5,794 nt of DNA from Actinomycetota bacterium. Lineage in GTDB: Bacteria; Actinomycetota; Actinomycetes; Nanopelagicales; Nanopelagicaceae. Below the pieces are notes generated by a model, which did no database searches, was not told where the DNA came from, and saw nothing but the letters and a program-made list of their open reading frames with translations. The translations under genes were made by a program, and so were the position numbers. Below, one piece after another: positions 1 to 5,794 of this stretch. The stretch is taken from contig RFMK01000105.1 in the NCBI GenBank assembly GCA_009927705.1, positions 1-5,794 of the forward strand, read 5' to 3'. Position 1 is the first letter of the stretch. Each line of letters starts with the position of its first letter.

Positions 1-31
1 TTACCCCAATCGTAGGGCTTCGACGCGATTA

Positions 32-56
32 CGCAAAAACGATTAACGATTTTGCG
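32..56 (-). other. 7-bp inverted repeat spanning the UPF0182 stop codon
   Basis: CGCAAAA (32-38) and TTTTGCG (50-56) are exact reverse complements with an 11-base loop that holds the TAA stop of the UPF0182 gene (43-45). The stem is mostly A-T and no T-run follows in the direction of transcription, so terminator function is doubtful. The 42 bases beyond the stop show no other feature. Confidence 0.25.
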
Positions 57-2928
57 CTGAGACAGCAGCTTCGATTGCAGCCTTCAAGCGATCTTGTGCT
101 TTGCCATACGCTGCAAAATCACCTTTTGCGAGCGCTGCTTGTGCATCACGTAACGCTTGTTGAGCGCTAGCTAGAGCATTCGCTAGATCTTTATTTGTTC
201 CACTTGGAGTTGTGCTGCTTCCACTAGTTGATGGAGTAGTCGAGGTAGTACTTCCAGAGTTTCCACCGAAGACTTGATCCAGTGCGCCTTGAAGCGTGTC
301 ATCGAATCCGATCTTTTCACCGAAAGATACGAGCACTTTCTGCAAGAGTGGATAAGCAGCAGTGTTAGCGGTTGCGCGGACATACACTGGCTGGACATAA
401 AGAAGTCCACCACCAACCGGCAAAGTCAACAAGTTACCGAGCACAACATCAGATCCACCTTGACGCAAGAGGGAAAGCGATAGCGCAACTGTTGGATTAG
501 CTTCAAAGTTAGAAGCTACTTGTGACGGTCCTGCGATATTGGTCGAGCGCTGTAATTGCAAGACAGTAAATTTTCCGTAGTCAGGGCCCGGATCTGAATT
601 CACCACAGCGAATGCCGAAAGATTCTCTCGCCCACCTCGCGGTACAAAAGGTGTAGTGATTGAAAATGATGCCTTCTTCTCACCTGGAAGTTGCAAGGTG
701 TAGTAATACGGAGGTTGTGCTCCAGCGTTTGCACCAAGAGTTGATGGGTCGCGAGGTACCCGCCAGAAATCTTGTCCACCGTAGAAAGCGTTGGCATTCT
801 TCACGTGATAGAGCGAAAGGACATCACGTTGTACGCGGAATAGATCTTCCGGATAACGAACATGCGAGACTAATCCTTCTGTCATTTCAGATTTCTTCTT
901 AATGACATTTGGGAAAGCTTTCATCCAGGTAGCGAGAACTGGATCCTTCTCATCCCAGGCGTAGAGATTGACGGTTCCGTCATACGCATCCACTGTCGCC
1001 TTAACGGAGTTGCGGATGTAGTTGATCTTTGAATTTGGAACCGCAGTCAATGGATTGGTATTGATATTCAACGCATCGGTCGTTGCGCCAGAGACATCAA
1101 CTGTTCGTGAATATGGATATCCAGCGCTGGTCGTGTAACCATCGATAATCCAAACAACGCGATTATCGATAATTGCCGGATATGGATCGCCATCGAGCTT
1201 GAGCCAAGGAGCAACCTTTGCAACTCGTTCGCGCGGAACACGTTCGAAGATGATCTTTGAATCAGAATTGATTAGGTTCGAAAGCAAGATTCGCTGTTCT
1301 TGATATTTGATTGCAAACAAGAGTCGGGAGAAGATCGAGCCCATCGGGACTCCACCCTTGCCGGTGTAGGTGTAATTCTTCTGTCCATTTGCAGAGGCAT
1401 CATCGGGATAGTCGAATTCGATTTCTTTTCCTTCGTTGGAGCCACCGATAATCGAATACTCCGGATTGTTTTCACCGAAATAGATTCGAGGTTGGAAATC
1501 TCCCAGTTTGCCCTTTGGTGGAATGTCCCCTACGGCAAATATTGGTTTTCCATCTACATCTTGGGCATTTCCGTAAGAACCAACCATTCCAAATCCGTGG
1601 GTATAGACCAGGTGATCGTTAATCCAATTTCGATTGGGGTTTCCTTCAATGTTTATTTCGCGAACCGCAACGACCATGTCGCGAGTCTTGCCGTCGACGG
1701 TATATCGATCAATATCGAGTGAATCCGTGAAGGTGTAATACGGCTTAATTTGCTGGAGTTGACGGAAAGTTGCAGAGAGAACATTTGGATCCATCAGGCG
1801 AATGTTCGAAATTGTTGAGGCATCTTTAGATAACTGACCAGCAGAGGTATTTAAGGTTGCTTGATAATCCTTGATTTCAACATTTTGTAGTCCGTAGGCA
1901 GCGCGAGTGTTCTCGATATTGCGCTCGATGAATGGGGCTTCTTTTGTCGATTCACTCGGTTTTACCTGGAATTGCTGGATCAAGCTCGGATAAACGCCTG
2001 CGATTAGGAATGAGGAGATTCCAAGAAGCGCTACTCCGGCAGCCGGAAGCACCCAGGAGCGACGAATAATGTTTGCGAAGAAGAGCAATGCGCACAGTGC
2101 AGCAATTCCCGCAAGAATCGCTTTTGCCGGCAAGACTGCATTTACATCGGTGTAGGTAAGACCGGTGATGATGCCGTCATCTGAGGTCGCAAGCGCATAA
2201 CGGTCGAGCCAATACGCGACAGCCTTGATTGCGACGATGAAGCCAAGGAGCACAGAAAGCTGTACTCGTGCCGCAACGGTGGTGCGGTCTTCTCGAACCT
2301 GAGGGCGAATTCCGCCATATACATAGTGGACCAAGAGCGCGGCAATCGTTGCGAGAATCAAGGTTGAGATTGCCCAACCTACAAGTGATTGCCAGAACGG
2401 CAGAGTGAACATGAAGAAGGAGATATCCTTACCAAATTGCGGATCTTTCACGCCAAACTCAGTTGCATTTGTATAAAGCAGCCAGCTCTCCCACAAGCGA
2501 GTTCCTGCCATACCTGCGAAATAGAAGAGCGCAAGGAATACGCCGATTAAGCCGATGCGACGAATCGGCTCTAGTTGGGCGCGATATCTTTCAAGATTAT
2601 CTGCTTCAACAGTGAGTGGAACATAAATAGGGCGCTTCTTATAAGCGATATAGATGTTTGTGGTGATGATGGCAGACGTTAGTAATCCAAAAATAAAGAA
2701 GAGTGCGATCCGTGTAGTAAGTAAGGTCGTCCAAACGCTGCTGTAATCAACGGAACGGAACCATAGGAAGTCGGCATAGAAGCCACTCAGCGAAACCAAG
2801 ATCACAGCAATCACCGTCAAGATGATGACGGTTAGCGGAAGCGCTCCTATGCGACGAGGACCGCCGGGGTTGCGTTGAGGAAATCGAAGATTACGGAACG
2901 GGTTATCAGGATTATCGCCAAAGGTCAT
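43..2928 (-). CDS. UPF0182-family multi-pass membrane protein with large extracytoplasmic domain
   Basis: The 961-residue product matches the UPF0182 (COG1615) family in length and layout; its biochemical function is not known to me. A short Asn/Pro/Arg-rich cytoplasmic N-terminus is followed by about seven hydrophobic spans near residues 28-50, 70-94, 125-145, 181-204, 221-241, 266-286 and 293-314. Family-like stretches are YADFLWFRSVDY (51-62) and KDPQFGKDISFFMF (161-174). Residues 315-888 form a long soluble region, presumably outside the cell, containing THGFGMVGSYGN (443-454), IYFGE (482-486) and RYPEDLFRVQR (691-701). A Ser/Thr/Gly-rich linker (about 889-911) leads to an Ala-rich helical tail (912-958) containing DFAAYGKAQDRL. 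The only cysteine, C279, lies in a membrane span. The gene begins 44 nt after the PDZ protease stop, so it may be cotranscribed, but no Shine-Dalgarno precedes the ATG and a TANNNT hexamer lies 6 nt upstream, which suggests its own leaderless start. Family assignment is firm; role is open. Confidence 0.95.
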   Translation of the reverse strand: MTFGDNPDNPFRNLRFPQRNPGGPRRIGALPLTVIILTVIAVILVSLSGFYADFLWFRSVDYSSVWTTLLTTRIALFFIFGLLTSAIITTNIYIAYKKRPIYVPLTVEADNLERYRAQLEPIRRIGLIGVFLALFYFAGMAGTRLWESWLLYTNATEFGVKDPQFGKDISFFMFTLPFWQSLVGWAISTLILATIAALLVHYVYGGIRPQVREDRTTVAARVQLSVLLGFIVAIKAVAYWLDRYALATSDDGIITGLTYTDVNAVLPAKAILAGIAALCALLFFANIIRRSWVLPAAGVALLGISSFLIAGVYPSLIQQFQVKPSESTKEAPFIERNIENTRAAYGLQNVEIKDYQATLNTSAGQLSKDASTISNIRLMDPNVLSATFRQLQQIKPYYTFTDSLDIDRYTVDGKTRDMVVAVREINIEGNPNRNWINDHLVYTHGFGMVGSYGNAQDVDGKPIFAVGDIPPKGKLGDFQPRIYFGENNPEYSIIGGSNEGKEIEFDYPDDASANGQKNYTYTGKGGVPMGSIFSRLLFAIKYQEQRILLSNLINSDSKIIFERVPRERVAKVAPWLKLDGDPYPAIIDNRVVWIIDGYTTSAGYPYSRTVDVSGATTDALNINTNPLTAVPNSKINYIRNSVKATVDAYDGTVNLYAWDEKDPVLATWMKAFPNVIKKKSEMTEGLVSHVRYPEDLFRVQRDVLSLYHVKNANAFYGGQDFWRVPRDPSTLGANAGAQPPYYYTLQLPGEKKASFSITTPFVPRGGRENLSAFAVVNSDPGPDYGKFTVLQLQRSTNIAGPSQVASNFEANPTVALSLSLLRQGGSDVVLGNLLTLPVGGGLLYVQPVYVRATANTAAYPLLQKVLVSFGEKIGFDDTLQGALDQVFGGNSGSTTSTTPSTSGSSTTPSGTNKDLANALASAQQALRDAQAALAKGDFAAYGKAQDRLKAAIEAAVSAQNR

Positions 2929-2934
2929 AAGGCG

Positions 2935-2940
2935 AGATTA
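2935..2940 (-). promoter_or_regulatory. Candidate -10 box for a leaderless UPF0182 transcript
   Basis: On the coding strand TAATCT (fits actinobacterial TANNNT) ends exactly 6 nt before the ATG, which would place the transcription start at or next to the A of the start codon. The overlapping hexamer GATAAT matches TATAAT at five of six positions. No Shine-Dalgarno and no clear -35 box are present. An internal promoter here would let the UPF0182 gene be transcribed apart from the protease. Confidence 0.4.
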
Positions 2941-2972
2941 TCCAAATACGCGGCAGTTAGGTATTCGAAACG

Positions 2973-4040
2973 TTAGCGGCCAGAACAGGTGGCATGCTTA
3001 AAGTTATCTGGGGCGCGCAGCGCATCGATTGCTTCGCTTAAAGTTGAGACGGGGATTACTTTTAAGCCCTTTGGCACATGTTGTATGTCCGGACAATTCT
3101 CTCGAGGTGCCAAGAAGATCGTTGCACCAATGCGCGACGCACCAATCATCTTCTCCTCGATTCCGCCAATACCTCCAACTTTTCCTGAGGCGTTAATGGA
3201 TCCAGTGCCAGCAATCTTGCGTCCACGCACTAAATCTTCCGAGGTCAATTTCTCAATGATGCCAACTGCGAAGATCATGCCGGCACTTGGCCCACCAACG
3301 CCAGGCAAATTGAACTTCACATCGATGGGGAATTTACCGCTCGTTCCAACCAAAATTCCTATCGCAGGTTTCTTCTCTCCGGTCTCGGAAGAGATATCTT
3401 GGTTTTCAACCAGCGTGACTTCCGTAGTAATCGAGGAAATATTTCCACTTTTGTTCTTTCGCTCGACGGTAATGCTCAGTGAATCTCCGATTTTCTTTCC
3501 TTTATATGACGTCCTTATTTCCTCGATCTGGTTAATTTCTTTCCCATCTACGGCGGTAATTACATCTCCTACTTTCAATTTGTTGAAAGCATCAGAGTAT
3601 TCACGAATATCACTGATGTAGTAGAGCTCTTTGAATTCGTAGCCCAGATACCGAAGCGCGGCGGCAGTTGATGTTGCCTGCGATGATTCCATTTCGTTCT
3701 GGCTATCGCGTTCGATTTTCTTCGCTGGCCTGATTGGTGGATAGACAGACTCTTTTGGTAGTACCACGTGAGGTCCAAGCGCCCAATTAACGATTGTTTC
3801 GGCGCCGAAAACAGGTGAGTCTGGGTTGGTCACCAAAATCGACGTGATGAAAAGTTTTCCATTAATTGGATACGTCTTGGAATCTTTGATGGTGATGATA
3901 TTTCCTGCGACATTATCGGGGACTCCCGGCTTGAAGAAAACGAATGGAATGGGAGCTAGCAGCGTTGCGATTGATAGCAGATAGAAGAAGAACTTTGTTG
4001 GAAATGACCATCGATAACGAAGTGGTGAGATATTTCGCAT
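2973..4040 (-). CDS. Membrane-anchored PDZ / Lon-type serine protease (YlbL/SepM-like)
   Basis: This 355-residue protein has the domain order of the YlbL/SepM family of secreted, ATP-independent Lon-like proteases. A basic N-terminus and one signal-anchor span (about residues 16-36) place the rest outside the membrane. A beta-rich N-domain follows, then the segment MESSQATSTAAALRYLGY (117-134), a PDZ domain (about 128-211, with LKVGDVITAVDGKEI) for substrate recognition, and a Lon catalytic domain (about 225-345). The Ser-Lys dyad is visible: Ser252 in GVGGPSAGM and Lys297 in GGIEEKMIGA, 45 residues apart as expected for Lon peptidases. There is no AAA+ ATPase module. Only two cysteines are present, C316 and C352, both in the outer domain, and they could form a disulfide. 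The ATG lies 10 nt after the microprotein stop, without a clear Shine-Dalgarno. Likely roles are processing of envelope proteins or signalling peptides; the substrate cannot be read from the sequence. Confidence 0.94.
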   Translation of the reverse strand: MRNISPLRYRWSFPTKFFFYLLSIATLLAPIPFVFFKPGVPDNVAGNIITIKDSKTYPINGKLFITSILVTNPDSPVFGAETIVNWALGPHVVLPKESVYPPIRPAKKIERDSQNEMESSQATSTAAALRYLGYEFKELYYISDIREYSDAFNKLKVGDVITAVDGKEINQIEEIRTSYKGKKIGDSLSITVERKNKSGNISSITTEVTLVENQDISSETGEKKPAIGILVGTSGKFPIDVKFNLPGVGGPSAGMIFAVGIIEKLTSEDLVRGRKIAGTGSINASGKVGGIGGIEEKMIGASRIGATIFLAPRENCPDIQHVPKGLKVIPVSTLSEAIDALRAPDNFKHATCSGR

Positions 4041-4050
4041 CGCGAGATTT

Positions 4051-4248
4051 TTACTCTGATTTCTTAAATGAATCTTGGAACTTCTTGAACTTTCCTACTG
4101 AACGCTCAGTTTGATTTTCGTATTTCCGCTGGAAGCGTGTAACCCACACGACATAAAGGATTGCGCCTACAAGTGCGGTCACAGGAATGAACCACCAGAA
4201 AAGAGCGGAAAGTGGAGTCGATTCGGCTGCTCGGATCACCAAAGGCAT
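4051..4248 (-). CDS. Small single-span membrane protein, function unknown
   Basis: A 65-residue product whose composition is clearly that of a membrane protein. It has a short N-terminus, one hydrophobic span (about residues 14-37, ALFWWFIPVTALVGAILYVV), then a basic, charged tail (38-65) ending in a segment with KFKKFQDSFKK. The positive tail should stay in the cytoplasm. I do not recognise a named family. Small one-span proteins with a tail resembling SVxxYxRF are, from memory, common at this place in actinobacterial genomes, and SVGKFKKF here resembles that pattern; this is weak. It is the first gene of the minus-strand cluster and ends 10 nt before the protease ATG, so cotranscription is likely. 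No Shine-Dalgarno is seen; TAGGCT sits 6 nt before the ATG, which fits a leaderless start. That it is real rests on tight spacing, the coherent span plus basic tail, and filling an otherwise unexplained gap. Confidence 0.75.
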   Translation of the reverse strand: MPLVIRAAESTPLSALFWWFIPVTALVGAILYVVWVTRFQRKYENQTERSVGKFKKFQDSFKKSE

Positions 4249-4254
4249 GGTCGA

Positions 4255-4260
4255 AGCCTA
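4255..4260 (-). promoter_or_regulatory. Candidate -10 box for a leaderless microprotein transcript
   Basis: TAGGCT on the coding strand fits TANNNT and ends 6 nt before the ATG of the 65-residue gene, the same geometry as at the UPF0182 start. It is a weak match to TATAAT (three of six) and lies inside the palindrome AGCCTAGGCT, so a regulator binding the palindrome would cover it. There is no -35 box that I can defend. Confidence 0.3.
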
Positions 4261-4285
4261 GGCTAGTGAGAAGAAAAGGTATGAC

Positions 4286-4313
4286 TTGAACTAGATTGGT
4301 ATGCGGGAATGAT
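4286..4313 (+). promoter_or_regulatory. Weak candidate promoter for the metalloprotease homologue
   Basis: TTGAAC (4286-4291) resembles a -35 box (TTGACA). After a 16-base spacer, AATGAT (4308-4313) matches the -10 consensus at four of six positions. Transcription would begin near 4320 and give a leader of about 50 nt containing the AGGAGG. The -10 is poor, so this is only the best candidate in the intergenic region. Confidence 0.25.
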
Positions 4314-4357
4314 TTCGTGAGATTTCTTGTTCCTATGCCACAGTTCACAATATCTGC

Positions 4358-4363
4358 AGGAGG
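4358..4363 (+). promoter_or_regulatory. Shine-Dalgarno site AGGAGG
   Basis: A perfect AGGAGG, followed by another G, is separated by 5 nt from ATG 4369. It fixes the start of the metalloprotease homologue at 4369 and not at the in-frame TTG at 4327. It is the only strong ribosome binding site in the window; none of the three minus-strand genes has one. Confidence 0.9.
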
Positions 4364-4368
4364 GTTTC

Positions 4369-5721
4369 ATGTCCGGCTTCGGCTTCACGCCAGAAGACAA
4401 TGACGACAATCAGCCAGATAAACCAAATAATCCCGCGAACTCTGGACCGCTCGGTTTCGGTAACTTCGGCGATATCTTCCAACAATTCTCCGGAATGGGT
4501 TTGAATCTGCAGGGATTGATGGCTTCGCTCTCTGGACAGGCCTCACCTAGCGCTCTTTCTCAACAGATGATCCGTGACATCTCTCGAAAATATCTCTCGG
4601 CCCACGGCGAATTACCAGTAAGCGTCCAAGATCTGGTTGCCACTCAAGAAGCTTTTAATATCGCTGATTTGTGGATCAATGAAGCAACGACTTTCCCAAC
4701 TCTTGTCATTCCTGATACTTGCGCTTTGAGCCGACGAGATTGGATTGACTCGACTTTGGCTGGTTGGGAAGAACTGGCAAAACCGCTCGTTGATGGGATG
4801 TCTCAGGCGATGTCTGACATGCTTAATGAAACTTTGGGAAGTGAAGGTGGATCCGAAAGCACACCAAGTTTCTCGATTCCCGGTTTTGGAAATATGAATA
4901 TTTCGCAATCGAGCATTTCAGCAATCATGGGAACATTCATGAGTTCGCTGATCAGCACCCAACTTGGTCAGACGATCGGCAATCTCTCGACATCTGTTAC
5001 AGGTGCAAATGATGTGGCGCTTCCTCTAACTTCGCCGATTAGGCCCCAACTTATTCCACAAAATGTTGCACTCTGGGGTAAAGATTTGGAGATTCCAGAA
5101 GCAGAAGTGCGCATTTACCTAGCGCTACGTGAAGTTGCAGCTGCCCGTCTCTTCGCCGCAACCCCATGGCTACGCGAATATGTTCGTAACTCGATTGCTT
5201 TATACGGAAAAGGAATCCGCGTCGACATCACCGCAATCACCCAGCAAGCAGAAGATGCAATGAACTCTGGCGAACTTGATCCATCAAATCCGGAGTCAAT
5301 GACGATGGCACTATCTGGCGGAATGTTCACTCCGGAAGAGACTCCCGCGCAACGTGATGCGCTTGAGAAGCTCGAGACCGTATTGGCGCTCATCGAAGGG
5401 TGGATTGATGCAGTTGTGGCTCACGCAGCTGGTGATCGACTTCCTTCGATGATCAAACTTCGTGAAACACAACAACGTCGCCGTGCCACAAACTCCCCCA
5501 CTCAACAACTATTTGCGACTCTCGTGGGATTAGAAGTCTCTCCACGTCGCACTCGCGAAGCCATTACATTCTGGGAGAAGATCGCAACGCTAAAAGACAT
5601 CCAATCTCGCGACCAGATTTGGGATGAATCCTTCTTGCTCCCAACAGCAAGTGACCTCAATGATCCTGAGGGCTTCCTGAAAGCTCGCGAAATTCCCGAT
5701 GACCTCTCGGGCTTGATCTAA
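4369..5721 (+). CDS. Zinc-dependent metalloprotease homologue, actinobacterial type (DUF2342 / zincin-like), HExxH degenerate
   Basis: The 450-residue product matches the actinobacterial family annotated as 'zinc-dependent metalloprotease' (PF10103/DUF2342, related to F420-biosynthesis-associated proteins; assigned from memory). Residues 1-30 are polar and probably disordered. A Gly/Phe/Gln-rich segment (30-60) and a Ser/Gly-rich hydrophobic helical stretch (about 181-215) follow, but no clear signal peptide or membrane span, so it is predicted cytoplasmic. The core contains YLALREVAAARLF (250-262), TPWLREYV (265-272), EGWIDAVVAHAAGDRLPS (343-360), RRRA (370-373) and the typical C-terminal LLPTASDLNDPEGFL (423-437). 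Where relatives carry HExxH the sequence is REVAA (254-258), lacking both histidines, so peptidase activity is doubtful. The start is ATG 4369, chosen because AGGAGG lies 5 nt upstream; the frame stays open to TTG 4327, but that start has no ribosome site and adds a non-conserved-looking leader. It is transcribed divergently from the protease cluster. Confidence 0.92.
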   Translation: MSGFGFTPEDNDDNQPDKPNNPANSGPLGFGNFGDIFQQFSGMGLNLQGLMASLSGQASPSALSQQMIRDISRKYLSAHGELPVSVQDLVATQEAFNIADLWINEATTFPTLVIPDTCALSRRDWIDSTLAGWEELAKPLVDGMSQAMSDMLNETLGSEGGSESTPSFSIPGFGNMNISQSSISAIMGTFMSSLISTQLGQTIGNLSTSVTGANDVALPLTSPIRPQLIPQNVALWGKDLEIPEAEVRIYLALREVAAARLFAATPWLREYVRNSIALYGKGIRVDITAITQQAEDAMNSGELDPSNPESMTMALSGGMFTPEETPAQRDALEKLETVLALIEGWIDAVVAHAAGDRLPSMIKLRETQQRRRATNSPTQQLFATLVGLEVSPRRTREAITFWEKIATLKDIQSRDQIWDESFLLPTASDLNDPEGFLKAREIPDDLSGLI

Positions 5722-5754
5722 AAAGAAAAGCGAAGACCCCGGGCGCACAATTCT

Positions 5755-5779
5755 TTATCTGCCTTCCCCTTGCAGATAA
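5755..5779. terminator. Perfect 8-bp inverted repeat, possible transcript-end hairpin
   Basis: TTATCTGC (5755-5762) and GCAGATAA (5772-5779) are exact reverse complements around a 9-base pyrimidine loop. It lies 33 bases after the metalloprotease stop codon, where a terminator would be expected. No T-run follows on either strand, so it is not a classical intrinsic terminator. It could stabilise the 3' end, serve both strands if a convergent gene lies beyond, or be a binding site. Confidence 0.35.
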
Positions 5780-5794
5780 TGAACGGTTATCCGA

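Larger units (their letters stand above)
4249..4368. promoter_or_regulatory. Divergent intergenic region
   Basis: These 120 bases separate the microprotein start (minus strand) from the metalloprotease start (plus strand), so promoters for both units should lie here. It contains the plus-strand AGGAGG, a weak plus-strand promoter candidate, a 10-base perfect palindrome AGCCTAGGCT (4255-4264), and a TANNNT hexamer for a possible leaderless minus-strand start. I see no recognisable operator of a named regulator and no riboswitch-like structure. Confidence 0.6.

Noticed and set aside
1..8. Minus-strand TGGGGTAA at the window edge, resembling the 5' end of some tRNAs
   Set aside because: Only eight bases are visible; no arm of a tRNA can be tested. 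Sequence beyond the window would be needed.
1300..1722. 140-codon open frame on the plus strand inside the UPF0182 gene
   Set aside because: Antisense to a well-supported gene, no ribosome binding site, no recognisable protein features.
2989..3621. 210-codon open frame on the plus strand, opposite the PDZ/Lon protease gene
   Set aside because: It lies wholly antisense to a gene with intact catalytic motifs; its Pro/Ser/Phe-rich translation shows no domain and it has no ribosome site. It is a shadow frame.
4278..4303. Direct repeat GGTATG at 4278-4283 and 4298-4303, 20 bases apart
   Set aside because: A repeated hexamer is expected by chance in 120 bases; the two-turn spacing is suggestive but not enough.
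4327..4368. Upstream TTG start adding 14 residues to the metalloprotease homologue
   Set aside because: No Shine-Dalgarno before the TTG, whereas AGGAGG sits at ideal distance from ATG 4369, and the N-terminus from 4369 looks like family members.
5755..5793. Possible C-terminal end of a convergent minus-strand gene ending at TAA 5757-5755
   Set aside because: Only 12 codons are visible and another frame is also open across this stretch; no family signal can be read.
1..5794. Search for CRISPR arrays, insertion sequences, phage or toxin-antitoxin genes
   Set aside because: No repeat-spacer pattern, transposase-like frame or terminal inverted repeats were seen; gene order is that of a conserved chromosomal locus.

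Overview
The window shows four complete protein genes in the arrangement typical of Actinobacteria. A three-gene minus-strand cluster lies back to back with one plus-strand gene. In transcription order the minus-strand cluster encodes a 65-residue single-span membrane microprotein (4051-4248), a membrane-anchored PDZ/Lon-type serine protease of the YlbL/SepM kind (2973-4040), and a 961-residue UPF0182-family multi-pass membrane protein with a very large outer domain (43-2928). The plus-strand gene (4369-5721) encodes an actinobacterial-type 'zinc-dependent metalloprotease' of the DUF2342/zincin-like family. A 120-base divergent intergenic region (4249-4368) separates the two units. The same UPF0182 / PDZ protease / divergent metalloprotease neighbourhood is known from mycobacteria (Rv3193c-Rv3194c-Rv3195, from memory), so the backbone is an old actinobacterial locus and not a mobile island.

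The base composition looks mid-range by eye (not computed), low for Actinobacteria, and the proteins are Lys/Ile/Asn-richer than high-GC homologues. This would fit a small-genome aquatic actinobacterium such as the freshwater acI/Nanopelagicales lineage; that placement is inference. I see no transposase, integrase, CRISPR array, rRNA, complete tRNA or phage gene.

How the genes work together is not established. The PDZ protease and the UPF0182 protein both expose large domains outside the membrane, and the microprotein is a small membrane protein encoded just upstream of the protease. A shared envelope or membrane quality-control role is a reasonable guess. The divergent metalloprotease homologue is predicted to be cytoplasmic and appears to lack an intact HExxH zinc site.

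The points most worth checking are the degenerate zinc site, the likely leaderless starts on the minus strand (no Shine-Dalgarno, with TANNNT hexamers exactly 6 nt before two ATGs) against a strong AGGAGG on the plus strand, and the microprotein. The edges (1-42 and 5722-5794) hold no supportable gene, only two short inverted repeats.
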